Shown piece after piece: positions 35,261 to 43,768 of a stretch of 64,000 nt of DNA (position 1 is its first letter; every line of letters begins with the position of its first letter). The position numbers were made by a program, and so were the translations under genes. The notes beneath the pieces are model-generated. The model made no database searches. It was given only the letters and a program-made list of their open reading frames with translations, and was not told the origin of the DNA. Origin of the DNA: an uncultured Caldilineaceae bacterium (lineage in GTDB: Bacteria; Chloroflexota; Anaerolineae; Caldilineales; Caldilineaceae). The stretch lies in assembly GCA_958295915.1 (NCBI GenBank), contig OY282381.1, positions 3,680,722 to 3,744,721 of the forward strand, given 5' to 3'.

Positions 35261-35494
35261 TCATGCATCTATCTTCATCGTGCGCGCCTGCATGAGGTCA
35301 CTGTCTGAGACAGCGCGGATCTGGGATAGCAAGACATCGCTGACAGCAACCGTGTTACCGTCCAGAGTCAGAAATTCCACTATGAAGGCGCTCCCTCCAG
35401 GGTAGGCATGTACGATTGTTCCAACATCGGCCTTCTTGAGTCCGTCCATTGGAAGGTCTGTTGTGAGCACGATGCAATCGAGTTCCTTAAACAT
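35261..35494 (-). CDS. Small DUF4926-like protein
   Basis: 77 aa starting at ATG 35494 with AAGGAGAC upstream. It reads MFKELDCIVLTTDLPMDGL then KKADVGTIVHAYPGGSAFIV, and FLTLDGNTVAVSDVLLSQIR. This is the pattern of DUF4926 proteins: a short beta-barrel-like fold with a GTVVxVY core, then EFxxxxG, then VxxxQxR. These are often found beside toxin-antitoxin or restriction-like genes. Function unknown. It is a stand-alone gene between an amidohydrolase gene and an Uma2 fragment. Confidence 0.8.
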   Translation of the reverse strand: MFKELDCIVLTTDLPMDGLKKADVGTIVHAYPGGSAFIVEFLTLDGNTVAVSDVLLSQIRAVSDSDLMQARTMKIDA

Positions 35495-35691
35495 CACGTC
35501 TCCTTAGATAACCTGTCACTTTCACTGGATCTATATGAGCCTGTTCTGAGTGCGGTAGTTTCAAAGTCTGCAAGGTTATGAATCCGCTGCCACTTCACTC
35601 CCTCTAGTGCCACGTCCTCTTATCCACGACGTTGTTCAGCGGCTCGCTGGCCAGGAACCACCCGCGTTTTCGATGATCACCAGTGTACTCT

Positions 35692-35825
35692 GTACTCTCT
35701 GATGCGCTTCATTGGGCGCGGCCGCCATAATCAACTCTCCATCCAGCAACTCATAGCGCCTGTCTTCAGGCGTTGTGCGGTACTCCTCAATAAGTGAGCT
35801 GTATCCTCGGCTTCTGGCCAATCAT
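35692..35825 (-). pseudogene. Uma2 (DUF820) endonuclease-like gene fragment
   Basis: From ATG 35825 the minus strand reads MIG-KPRIQLTY, nearly the same as the intact gene at 41648-42202, then has one extra T (TTATTGAGG for TTATGAGG) that shifts the frame. The rest, EEYRTTPEDRRYELLDGEL then IMAAAPNEAHQRVQ, matches in the next frame, and homology stops abruptly at 35692. About 70% of the gene is missing. DNA identity to 42062-42202 is very high, so the duplication is recent. Confidence 0.85.
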
Positions 35826-35852
35826 GTTTTTGCCTCTCAGACTGTTTCAACC

Positions 35853-36008
35853 CAAAGCCGCGGGGGCGCGAAGTCATCATACAACAGCTTGGTTTTTTCT
35901 TTGCGTCCTTGCGACATTGCGACATTGCGTTAAAACAAAGCCGCGAAATCACCATAAAACAGCTGTTTTTCCTTGCGTCTCTGCGTCCTTGCGACATTGC
36001 GTTAAAAA
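35853..36008. repeat. Tandem pair of interspersed repeats (AAAGCCGCG...TTGCGACATTGCGTT)
   Basis: Two head-to-tail units, 35853-35936 and 35937-36008. Each starts AAAGCCGCG, passes CATCATACAACAGCTT or CACCATAAAACAGCTG, and ends CTTGCGACATTGCGTTAAAA. Relatives lie at 8560-8645, 33940-34012 and 49975-50045. The 35495-36041 gap has no intact gene. Confidence 0.75.
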
Positions 36009-36041
36009 GAGTAAGCCCTGCGGCAATTCGCTCCGTTTCAA

Positions 36042-36893
36042 CTATCCCTTGACCGCTCCACCGGTCAGCCCAGCGACCACGAAGCGCTGGCCCAGGAAGT
36101 ACAACACGACCGCTGGAATCGCCATGAGCAGGGCGCCGGCGCTCAGTTCCCCCCAGCGGTAGACATCCAGTTGGATGAAACTTGCCAGACCGATGGGCAT
36201 GGTTTGCGCGTTGGCTGTCTCGGTCAGAACGTAGGCGTAGAGGAACTCATTCCAGGCCAGCGTGAAAGCAAAGATGCCAGCGGCGGCGATACCGGGCGAA
36301 GCCAGTGGCAATACAATCCGTACCCACGCCCCAAGCCGCGTGCACCCATCGATCATCGCGCATTCTTCCAGCTCAACCGGAATGTTATGGAAGTACCCCC
36401 GCAGCATCCAAACACAGAAGGGAACTGTGAAGCTGGAATAGACCAGAATCAATCCCAGTTTGCTGTCCGTCAGCCTGAATGTGGCCATCACAACATACAG
36501 AGGGATAAACAGCAGGACGGGCGGCGCCAGATAGGCAAAAAATACGGCCATGCCCAAGCGTTGCCGGCCCGGGAAGCGGAGCCGGGCCAGTGCCAGCCCT
36601 GCGAAAACAGCAAGCGCGACGGACAAAAATGTGGTGCTCAAAGAGATCGTCAGGCTGTTGAGCGTGAGCTTTTCGAATTGGAGAAAGGGTTGCGTAAACA
36701 ACCCCTTGTAGCTTATGAGTGTAGGCTCCGATGTCCAGAACAAAGGGATCCGGACCGCCAGGTCTTTGGGATGTTTGAAGGATGCCAAGGCGATCCAATA
36801 GGTTGGGAACAACACACAGATCAGAATAAAGGCCATCCAGAGCGTGCCGGCAATCACTTTGAATCTGCGCTCCCATTTCAATCCAAGCGTCAT
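36042..36893 (-). CDS. Sugar ABC transporter permease, MalG type
   Basis: 283 aa inner-membrane permease. The start at ATG 36893 overlaps the stop of the upstream permease gene (ATGA), which decides it over the longer frame to 37085. First segment TLWMAFILICVLFPTYWIAL; FKHPKDLAVRIPLFW loop; ATPase-contact loop ELEECAMIDGCTRLGAWVRI (core ECAMIDGCT); end FLGQRFVVAGLTGGAVKG. Part of a three-gene minus-strand operon with 36890-37849 and 37930-39336. No ATPase gene nearby. A short piece of a similar gene is found at about 39488-39520. Confidence 0.94.
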   Translation of the reverse strand: MTLGLKWERRFKVIAGTLWMAFILICVLFPTYWIALASFKHPKDLAVRIPLFWTSEPTLISYKGLFTQPFLQFEKLTLNSLTISLSTTFLSVALAVFAGLALARLRFPGRQRLGMAVFFAYLAPPVLLFIPLYVVMATFRLTDSKLGLILVYSSFTVPFCVWMLRGYFHNIPVELEECAMIDGCTRLGAWVRIVLPLASPGIAAAGIFAFTLAWNEFLYAYVLTETANAQTMPIGLASFIQLDVYRWGELSAGALLMAIPAVVLYFLGQRFVVAGLTGGAVKG

Positions 36894-37849
36894 GACGCGG
36901 TCTCCTCCCTGGAAACGATAAAATGGTTCAATATCAACACCAATGCGACCAGCACGGGGAAGGTGAGCACAGCATAGACAGCGCCCATGCTCAGGTTCCT
37001 GGAGCCGGCCACGAAGGCTTGTTGGTAAGCGGCAATGGGCAGGGTCGTGGTCGCCTCCCCAGGCCCGCCCTGCGTCAGCAACCAAATGACGACGAATTGA
37101 TTGAAAGTCCAGATAGTGGACAACGTTAAGGCAACCATCAGGACGGGAAAGACGCCAGGCAGCGTCACGTACCGAAAACGTTGGAAGATGCCAGCGCCAT
37201 CCACTTTGGCGGCATCAAAGAGATCATTGGGGATGGGCGACAGACCGGCCAGCAATGTGATAGCAAAAAATGGAAAGCCTTGCCATACACTGACGATGAT
37301 GACCGATGGCATGGCATATTCCGCTTTGGCCAGCCACAATATTGGCTTCTCAATCAGATGCGCTTTGATCAGAATGTAGTTGAGGACATTGGTTGTGTCA
37401 TTGAATAGAAAGCGCCAGGTGACGACAGCCGTCAGCGGTGGTAAAGCCCAGGGCAACAGAACGGCCGCACGCGCCAATCCCCGCCCTGGCCAGGACTCAT
37501 TCAGCGCCAGCGCAGTTGCCATGCCAATACATACCTTGAGGGCGACTGAGACGACTGTGAAGTATACGGTCCGACCCAAAGCTGGCCAGAAACTGCCCTG
37601 GGTCAAGACCGTAATATAGTTTTCTATACCCACGAAGGGCATGTTCTTTACAGCCAATAGCTTGGTGTGGAGACTGATCCAAATGGCATACAATGTCGGG
37701 TAGCCTACCAGGCCAATGATGACCGCCAGCGCGGGAACCATCAGGGCAAAGCCCAGTACTGTATCCTTGGGCAGTCGTTCACCCGATTTGAGGCCGGCCA
37801 GACCTCGCATGCCGCCAGTATCAGCGCGATCCACGCCTCTTCGCTCCAT
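36890..37849 (-). CDS. Sugar ABC transporter permease, MalF type
   Basis: 319 aa inner-membrane permease from ATG 37849. The first membrane segment is VLGFALMVPALAVIIGLVGY; a periplasmic loop with FVGIENYITVLTQGSFW follows. ATPase-contact loop DLFDAAKVDGAGIFQRFRYV (core DAAKVDGAG). It ends with VLTFPVLVALVLILNHFIVS. Coupled by a 4-bp overlap to the MalG-type gene. The binding-protein gene lies 80 bp upstream. Confidence 0.94.
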   Translation of the reverse strand: MERRGVDRADTGGMRGLAGLKSGERLPKDTVLGFALMVPALAVIIGLVGYPTLYAIWISLHTKLLAVKNMPFVGIENYITVLTQGSFWPALGRTVYFTVVSVALKVCIGMATALALNESWPGRGLARAAVLLPWALPPLTAVVTWRFLFNDTTNVLNYILIKAHLIEKPILWLAKAEYAMPSVIIVSVWQGFPFFAITLLAGLSPIPNDLFDAAKVDGAGIFQRFRYVTLPGVFPVLMVALTLSTIWTFNQFVVIWLLTQGGPGEATTTLPIAAYQQAFVAGSRNLSMGAVYAVLTFPVLVALVLILNHFIVSREETAS

Positions 37850-37929
37850 AACATTGCCCTAGTGTATGTAGGGGCGTTGAGAGGGGAAGACGAGTCCGCT
37901 CCTCTCAACCTGGTTCCCACCGCCTCAAA

Positions 37930-39336
37930 TCAGGTGCTCAGGAAATCCTCCCTGGCTTGCGCTACGATCTGCTGCGCTTCCTGCATAGCTTCCTGCGCTG
38001 TCAAGCCATCCAGGATAACGCGTGAAGTGGCCTTGCCGGCCCAGGTGCTCCACATACCGGTCCACGGGGCCGGGGTGGCCGGCCAGGACTCGTCGCGCAT
38101 GATGGGTACCACATTCTCCACGATCTGCTTGTTCCAGCGATCCTCCGAGAAGTACGGGTCATCGTAAGCGCCCATCAACGCCGGGAAGAGATAGCTCTGA
38201 CCCATCTGCATCATCTTGATGTAGATGTCTGGCGACCACAGGTGGCGCAAAACATCTTGGGCCGCATCAGGGAATTTGGTTTCCCTGTTAATGCCGAATG
38301 CCTGTCCGGCCTCCGTCTGGGCCTGAGGACCGACCTCCGGTGTATGCTGTGGCCAGGGGGCCAGGTACGTTTTGTCCAGCAGATCTTCGATGGGTGTTTC
38401 CTCACGCCGCACTGCGGCCAGGATACTGCCCGGGTTCATGGCCATGGCGATCTGCCCGGTGAGGTAGCCCTGATTGTTGCCGCCACCTTCCCAGTTGACC
38501 GCAGCCGGCGGAACCACTTCATGCACGCTGTACAAATCGGTGTACCACTGCAGCGCCGCCACGTTTTCCGGCGAGTCGATCGTGACATTGCCGTCCTCAT
38601 CGAAAGCCGCGCCACCGAAAGCCCACATCAGAGGCTGGAGATGCATCAGATCATCGGGAAGACCGTAGGCGAACCCCAGACCATACAGATTCTCATCCGC
38701 GTTGGTGAAAGCCTTGCCAAACGCCAACATGTCGTCCAGGTCGCTGAAAGGCAATGAGAAGCCGACCTCCTCGACCAGATCCTGGCGGATGTGCATGTAG
38801 GCCGGCGCGAAGCCGATGTCCAGGGCATAGCCCACGCCGTCGAGCATGAAGTTCCTCTCAGCTGTGGGATGCCAACCACCGAGATCGTTGCCGACTTGAT
38901 CCCAGACATCCTGAATCGGAAGCAGACGATCATCTCGCATGAATGATTGGGTAGCGATCTGCGGGGAAAAGATATCGGGCAATGTGCCGGCCTCGGCCGC
39001 GGCCGATAGCTTGGCGGCAAACTCCTGAAAGCTGCCGGGGATCGCCTGGACATCTACAGCGAAGCCGATATCGCGCCCCGCGTTCTGCGCTTCCTCGTTG
39101 AGATGCAAGTTGATGTTCGGATTGAAGAAGCGGGTGGTCCACATCCGCAACACCTGCTGTTCGGCTGGAACTTCTACTGTGACCTCAACGGTCTGGGCCG
39201 GCTGTTGAACGCATGCGGCAACCAGCAGTCCGGTGCTGACAGTGGCGGCTGTGCGCAGAAACTGGCGTCGACTCAGGCGCCTTGGATCGCTACTCTGATA
39301 ACTGTTCATCTCATCGAAAGAAACTTTCTCAGACAT
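37930..39336 (-). CDS. Sugar ABC transporter substrate-binding protein (SBP family 1), Tat lipoprotein
   Basis: 468 aa. ATG 39336 (MSEKVSFDEMNSY) has GAGGAGGAGG just upstream. A twin-arginine motif sits after an unusually long n-region (LSRRQFLRTA, about residues 21-30), with lipobox LLVAACVQ (about residues 38-45). The mature part contains VLRMWTTRFFNPNINLH, a variant of the MWTF-type opening, and DLPDIFSPQ-like strings (TLPDIFSPQIA). It captures a sugar-type substrate for the permeases downstream. The gene is flanked upstream by fragments of other genes (39423-39520). Confidence 0.93.
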   Translation of the reverse strand: MSEKVSFDEMNSYQSSDPRRLSRRQFLRTAATVSTGLLVAACVQQPAQTVEVTVEVPAEQQVLRMWTTRFFNPNINLHLNEEAQNAGRDIGFAVDVQAIPGSFQEFAAKLSAAAEAGTLPDIFSPQIATQSFMRDDRLLPIQDVWDQVGNDLGGWHPTAERNFMLDGVGYALDIGFAPAYMHIRQDLVEEVGFSLPFSDLDDMLAFGKAFTNADENLYGLGFAYGLPDDLMHLQPLMWAFGGAAFDEDGNVTIDSPENVAALQWYTDLYSVHEVVPPAAVNWEGGGNNQGYLTGQIAMAMNPGSILAAVRREETPIEDLLDKTYLAPWPQHTPEVGPQAQTEAGQAFGINRETKFPDAAQDVLRHLWSPDIYIKMMQMGQSYLFPALMGAYDDPYFSEDRWNKQIVENVVPIMRDESWPATPAPWTGMWSTWAGKATSRVILDGLTAQEAMQEAQQIVAQAREDFLST

Positions 39337-39422
39337 TTTGCCTCCTCCTCGGTTTTGGCGAGTGTCACTCTGCATAGGGATGTGCGTTGGTCAAAACATC
39401 ACTCTGCTTGCATTGTCTTCAT

Positions 39423-39520
39423 CCGTCCTCCTTTGTCTCTTTCCAAAGTTCATGCGCCTCGGCGACCTGCCACCACGCCGGCCCTACCGCACGACCGCTG
39501 GAATCGCCGCGGTGGATGCG
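39423..39520 (-). pseudogene. Chimeric gene debris: sugar-isomerase 3' end joined to permease fragment
   Basis: 39423-39490 matches 42225-42292, the last 20 codons of the intact isomerase gene (42215-43228), with about three mismatches (AWWQVAEVHELWKETKEDG in translation). It joins directly to text matching the MalG-type permease gene around 36105-36125 (17-19 identical bases, AIPAVV in translation). Neither piece is functional. The rest of the 39337-39545 gap shows no gene. Confidence 0.7.
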
Positions 39521-39545
39521 GGGATGGCGGTAACGGTGGTGATTT

Positions 39546-41447
39546 TCATGGAGATGATCCCTGTATGGGCCTTCCGTCGGCAGCCTCATCGTGAGCTATG
39601 TCGCCGAACGAATCATACTCTTCTGCGCCGTCGTCGTATTCGTCATGGTAGCCAGCCGAGTTGAGCGCATTCCAGAAGACCTCGCGTCCACTGGTGACCT
39701 GCTTGCCCATTGCGTTACCGATCAGTGTCAGCATCGCTTCGCCACGTTCAACGAAGCAGTTGGCGAACTGATCCGCTCGGAGGTGATCGGGGTTTATCCA
39801 ATGCGACTTTAGCCCTTGATTCAACGCCTCTAAGCTAATGCTATCTTGCTCCAGCCTGGCCAGGTAGTGAGATGGACTTTGACCACCTATTTTGCGATGC
39901 GTAGCCGCATCAAGGGGGGCCTTGTTGATCACGGAGTTGTATAGCTTAGACGGTATCCGTGGGTCCGCTTCATTATCGCACCAGGCTCGCGGGAAGATGT
40001 GGTGAATGTCAATGTCGCGTGAGGTCCATGTCGCGATTGTCAGTGCCTCGCCAGTGAGCCAGTCCGCAGCGCCGTTTTTCATCTGTAGAGCATAGAGTCC
40101 CTTGTAAGCAGCGCTGTTACGCGTGCGCAATGACAGTAGCCGTTCGGGGATGAAACTGGCCTCGTTAACCAACGCAGGCTCGGTACCAGTACGGACATAG
40201 TCAGCGCCTTGAACGAGATCAAGGGCGAACTGCGTCTCAATGGTACCCCCGTAGGATTCACTAAACACACCCGACCAGTACCATCGCTCTAGCCTACTCT
40301 TGGCATCGGCGGTGTTCAATTCATTGCCCAATTCAACGTGTAGGGCAGCCAACGGAACCAACTGTGTGCCGTAAGGTACATCGCGGCTCCGAAACACGAA
40401 CTGTTCTAGTAGAAACCTGGCGGCGTCCTTGAACCCGACCTCAACCTTGTCAGCCCAGTGCCGGTACTCTTGCAGCGTTAGGTCTAAGATGTCCCGCCGT
40501 TTACAGCCGACGCCGGGAATCTGCCTCCTCGTGGCGCCTTGTTGTATTGCTATCCTGCGCCTTTCTAGGGTTGCTAATAATGCAACGGCCTGCAGGAACT
40601 GGTCGGGACTAACACCCTGCAAGGGGCCAGAGTACTCGTACAGACTGGCTCTCCGGCTATCCCAATCAGCTCGGAGCGAAAAGTTGTCTGCGGCAAGAGA
40701 GGCAGTGAGTAGTTCAAATACGTTCAAGACCACGCCGCCTGTGTTGACCTTCTCAAATACAGTGCATACCGCCTCTTTTGGAGTCTCCTTAGTAAGGTTG
40801 ATAACGGGCAACTGATAATTTCCGAATGTATTCAGTACTAAATCGTTGAAGCGTTCAAAGAAGGCTGTAGCGTTGGATTCTGGATGCTCAGCGCTAGGTT
40901 CATTCCAGTAATTAAGATATCCCAGCATCCAGGAGATGCTGTTGAGCAGTCTCTCGGTCGGAATCATGTGGTTTTTGTACTCGAATTCGGGCTTGGACAG
41001 ATCGACCACAGGAGTGATCTTTCGATCCGGAACACTTACTATCGCGTCTTCGCGATCACTGTCTGGACCCATCGCCTTTATCATGTCTATGTAGTACCAG
41101 AGTTTGACCTCTTTCCTTCGATTGTCACGAGTATCTACGGGTCCGTCATGCAACATGGCCTGGTACAGCGATGTGAGCCGCTGCTGACCGTCCAGAAGGA
41201 AGGTGGTTGGCTGAATATCACTACTAATGCACACTCCCTCGATCGGTCGGGTCTTGAACCTGATTTCGGAGGCCGCGTCAAGCGTCATCACTGCGCCGAC
41301 AGGAAACCCTCTCGATATGCTGGCCAGTAGACCCTGTATACGGGCATTGTCCCAAACCCAGCCTCGTTGGAAGTCGGGAAGTTGGATTTTGCCGTTAGCT
41401 ACATCAGCGAGCAGGTTTTTCAATAAAATTGGATTGGTTTTGAACAC
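39546..41447 (-). CDS. DUF262 and DUF1524 (HNH-type) protein, GmrSD-like candidate nuclease
   Basis: 633 aa. The N-terminal DUF262 domain shows KIQLPDFQRGWVWDNARIQG (about residues 19-38) and the ParB-like motif FLLDGQQRLTSLYQ (about residue 88). A C-terminal DUF1524 domain has the His-Me/HNH motif DIDIHHIFPRAWC (about residue 485) followed by NSVINKAPLDAATHRKIGG. The fusion is the arrangement of GmrSD-type type IV restriction enzymes, which hydrolyse NTP and cut modified DNA. The start is taken at GTG 41447 because AAGGAC lies upstream; a TTG at 41471 is possible. It stands alone, flanked by gene fragments and an Uma2 gene, as expected for a mobile defence gene. Confidence 0.88.
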   Translation of the reverse strand: MFKTNPILLKNLLADVANGKIQLPDFQRGWVWDNARIQGLLASISRGFPVGAVMTLDAASEIRFKTRPIEGVCISSDIQPTTFLLDGQQRLTSLYQAMLHDGPVDTRDNRRKEVKLWYYIDMIKAMGPDSDREDAIVSVPDRKITPVVDLSKPEFEYKNHMIPTERLLNSISWMLGYLNYWNEPSAEHPESNATAFFERFNDLVLNTFGNYQLPVINLTKETPKEAVCTVFEKVNTGGVVLNVFELLTASLAADNFSLRADWDSRRASLYEYSGPLQGVSPDQFLQAVALLATLERRRIAIQQGATRRQIPGVGCKRRDILDLTLQEYRHWADKVEVGFKDAARFLLEQFVFRSRDVPYGTQLVPLAALHVELGNELNTADAKSRLERWYWSGVFSESYGGTIETQFALDLVQGADYVRTGTEPALVNEASFIPERLLSLRTRNSAAYKGLYALQMKNGAADWLTGEALTIATWTSRDIDIHHIFPRAWCDNEADPRIPSKLYNSVINKAPLDAATHRKIGGQSPSHYLARLEQDSISLEALNQGLKSHWINPDHLRADQFANCFVERGEAMLTLIGNAMGKQVTSGREVFWNALNSAGYHDEYDDGAEEYDSFGDIAHDEAADGRPIQGSSP

Positions 41448-41647
41448 GCTTCTTTGTCCTTTCGATAACAAGATTTAACGTAAACGGGAGATTAACGGAA
41501 TCATCACTCAATACATTGGATGGTGGTATTTCACATCAGCGCCGAGATTTTCTTCTGAAATTCTAATACATTCGCCGGATCCTCATCCACTACACTACGC
41601 AGCGACACCGCCGTTCGTGAACACCCGCTCATCTGAACAGGCTCCAA

Positions 41648-42202
41648 CTACGCCCCGAATATCTCATCCACCTGTACGCTGAAGCCTTCGAGTGTAGGCG
41701 ATGTCAGCGTGTCGCCTTCACCGTAGGTGTCCACGACCTCGAAGCCGCTGTCCCCCAGGATCAGAACAGTTATAGTCCCAGGCTCCGTTCCCACCAGCCA
41801 GTACTCCTTGACGCCGTGCTGGGCGTACAGCGCGCGCTTATATCCCTTATCCCGCTCGGCAGTGGCGGGTGAGAGTATCTCTACCACCAGATCAGGAGCG
41901 CCCTGTATATTGGCGGGCGTGATGATATGCCGCCGCTCGCTGGAGACGAACAGCAGGTCGGGCTGTGCAACGTCGATGCCCGAAAGCGCCACATCCGTAG
42001 GCGCGAAATAGATGCGCCCCAGGCTTTTTGCCTTCACGAAGGTCATCAGGCGAAATCCCAGTTCTGCCTGTACTCTCTGATGCGCTTCATTGGGCGCGGC
42101 CGCCATAATCAACTCCCCATCCAGCAACTCATAGCGCTTGTCTTCAGGCGTTGTGCGGTACTCCTCATAAGTGAGCTGGATCCTCGGCTTCCAACCAATC
42201 AT
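41648..42202 (-). CDS. Uma2 family (DUF820) putative restriction-endonuclease-fold protein
   Basis: 184 aa, PD-(D/E)XK-fold family. Motifs: LTYEEYRTTPEDKRYELLDG then ELIMAAAPNEAHQRVQAELG, and the core DLVVEILSPATAERDKGYKR (Asp, Glu) with YAQHGVKEYWLV. ATG 42202 with GAGGTGAAAAT upstream. Length is usual for Uma2 (180-200 aa). The role of these proteins, common in cyanobacteria and Chloroflexota, is not established. It ends next to 200 bp without a gene (41448-41647). A partial, frameshifted copy lies at 35692-35825. Confidence 0.9.
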   Translation of the reverse strand: MIGWKPRIQLTYEEYRTTPEDKRYELLDGELIMAAAPNEAHQRVQAELGFRLMTFVKAKSLGRIYFAPTDVALSGIDVAQPDLLFVSSERRHIITPANIQGAPDLVVEILSPATAERDKGYKRALYAQHGVKEYWLVGTEPGTITVLILGDSGFEVVDTYGEGDTLTSPTLEGFSVQVDEIFGA

Positions 42203-42214
42203 ATTTTCACCTCA

Positions 42215-43228
42215 TCAGGCTGTGCCGTCCTCCTTTGTCTCTTTCCAAAGTTCATGCACCTCAGCGACCTGCCACCACGCCGGCCCCACCGCCTTCTCCA
42301 GGATCATCGGCCTGATGAAGGCGGCAGCCTTCTCCAATCCCTCCTGAATCTCGATATACTCGCTCTCCATTTCCAGCGTGAGAATGCCGCTGTAACCGAT
42401 GAAGCGCAACGTCGAGATGACCTCGCGCCAGGTTCGCTCATCATGACCCCAACCGGGAATCGTGAACGTCCAGGAACGCTGCTGATACTCCTTTAACCCA
42501 GTGGAGTCGAACAGCCCGCGCAACCGAACATTCGGCCCATGGATCAGCGTATCCTTGAGATGAACCGCCTGAATGAGATCGCGCAACTCGTGAATGGCTG
42601 CGAACGGATCGATCCCCTGCACCCACATGTGCGAAATGTCGAAATTGCAGGCCACCACCGGACCGATCTCATCGCGTAAGCGCCGCAGCTTGACCGGATT
42701 GTGGACCATGTCGTTGATCTGCATCTCGAAGCACAGCGTCACCCCGTGATCGGCGGCAATCTGGCCATGCTCTTTCCAGTAGGGAATCAGCCGCCGCTCC
42801 CACTGCCACGCCAGCGCATCGCGCAGAAACGGCAAATCGGTATTGATAATCCAGGCCGGCAAACTGTCCCCTTCTGCGCCCTCCGGCAAACCCGCCACCA
42901 GCGCCAACCGCGTGCAGCCGACCCGCTCCATAAGCTCGCACGTCTTGCGAAACTGGCGCGAGTACTCCTCGGCAATCCGTCTGTCGGGCATCAGAGGCGT
43001 GCCGTGACCGGCGAACGAATAGATCTCGAGACCGTGATCGGCGTAAACGTCCAGCCAGCGCTCCAGTTCGCCTCGATCTGCCAGGAGTGTATCCACATCA
43101 CAATACTTCCTGGCCCCGGGTCCCGTCGCCGCCACCTCAACGGCCTGCACCCCCTGCTCCTGGCAGAATTTCAGACCCTCTTCAAAATCGAACATAGCGA
43201 TGAAATACGTGTTCATACCGAGCTTCAT
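42215..43228 (-). CDS. Sugar phosphate isomerase/epimerase-like TIM-barrel protein
   Basis: 337 aa, xylose-isomerase-like barrel. It starts MKLGMNTYFIAMFDFEEGL and shows the metal-site strands GVTLCFEMQINDM (Glu, about residue 172), VACNFDISHMWVQG (Asp-x-x-His), IQAVHLKDTLI and GILTLEMESEYIE (C-terminal Glu). A consensus promoter lies at 43328-43356. It stands 12 bp from the Uma2 gene downstream, probably by chance. Its last ~20 codons are duplicated at 39423-39490, so this end of the gene was a recombination point. Confidence 0.9.
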   Translation of the reverse strand: MKLGMNTYFIAMFDFEEGLKFCQEQGVQAVEVAATGPGARKYCDVDTLLADRGELERWLDVYADHGLEIYSFAGHGTPLMPDRRIAEEYSRQFRKTCELMERVGCTRLALVAGLPEGAEGDSLPAWIINTDLPFLRDALAWQWERRLIPYWKEHGQIAADHGVTLCFEMQINDMVHNPVKLRRLRDEIGPVVACNFDISHMWVQGIDPFAAIHELRDLIQAVHLKDTLIHGPNVRLRGLFDSTGLKEYQQRSWTFTIPGWGHDERTWREVISTLRFIGYSGILTLEMESEYIEIQEGLEKAAAFIRPMILEKAVGPAWWQVAEVHELWKETKEDGTA

Positions 43229-43327
43229 GTCAATCGCCTTTCGTGTGGAAATCGGAGATCATATAGAGGCTGCGCAACTCCTCTGAACGTTCGACTACCG
43301 GCCCGCCTGACCACTAACCACTGCCCC

Positions 43328-43356
43328 ATGATAGTAAAGTCTGTAGAGTATGTCAA
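43328..43356 (-). promoter_or_regulatory. Predicted sigma70 promoter for the isomerase-like gene
   Basis: Minus strand TTGACA (43356-43351), 17-bp spacer, TATCAT (43333-43328), about 100 bp before ATG 43228. A CCACTAACCACTG interspersed repeat (43308-43325) lies in the leader. Confidence 0.6.
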
Positions 43357-43425
43357 CAGATATCGGCAGCGCGGGCGCATCCCAAAATAGGGGTGAGCTG
43401 TTTCAGTGGCGAATGCTCCCTGCGG

Positions 43426-43506
43426 ATCGCGGGCGTCTCGCCCGCCTAAAGGGTCGTTTATCATCCTGTCTATCCTTTCATCCTGATAATCCTGATTCAG
43501 ACAACG
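43426..43506. repeat. Interspersed repeats (GGCGTCTCGCCCGCC and TCCTGATTCAGACA types)
   Basis: A GATCGCGGGCGTCTCGCCCG element (43430-43449), related to 49845-49865, is followed by TTTATCATCCTGTCTATCCT...GATTCAGACA (43458-43502). The latter is nearly identical to 44960-45005. The 43229-43768 gap otherwise holds two promoters and a gene fragment. Confidence 0.7.
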
Positions 43507-43518
43507 TGTTCCTCGCCC

Positions 43519-43548
43519 TTGGCAGCCCCGATAGGGCGTGCATAATAC
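43519..43548 (+). promoter_or_regulatory. Possible sigma70 promoter for the amidohydrolase gene
   Basis: TTGGCA (43519-43524), 18-bp spacer, TAATAC (43543-43548). It would give a ~215-nt leader containing the isomerase-like fragment at 43556-43660. Confidence 0.35.
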
Positions 43549-43555
43549 ACACTGT

Positions 43556-43660
43556 ATGCCTCCCATCTTAAAAGCGCTGCCGCTGGCGAACGACGGCTAC
43601 GTGATCATCGAATCATTCGACCATCAGCGTTGGTTAGGACCGCTCGCCCACGTTTGGCGC
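43556..43660 (+). pseudogene. Possible C-terminal fragment of a sugar isomerase/epimerase gene
   Basis: The frame open from 43538 reads LPLANDGYVIIESFDHQRWL then GPLAHVWRPFYD. DGYVxIESF followed by xxxVWRP is the usual last strand and helix of xylose-isomerase-like epimerases. The upstream two hundred or more residues are missing. It continues in frame into the amidohydrolase gene, but the ribosome site at 43757-43765 marks the real start there. Confidence 0.45.
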
Positions 43661-43768
43661 CCGTTTTACGACGGGACAACGCAACGCCACATGCGAGTGA
43701 CCACGGCAGATGTTGAGATGGGTGGTCAGCGAACTGAATTCTCTAGCCTGGATATAGGGAGGGAAAAT

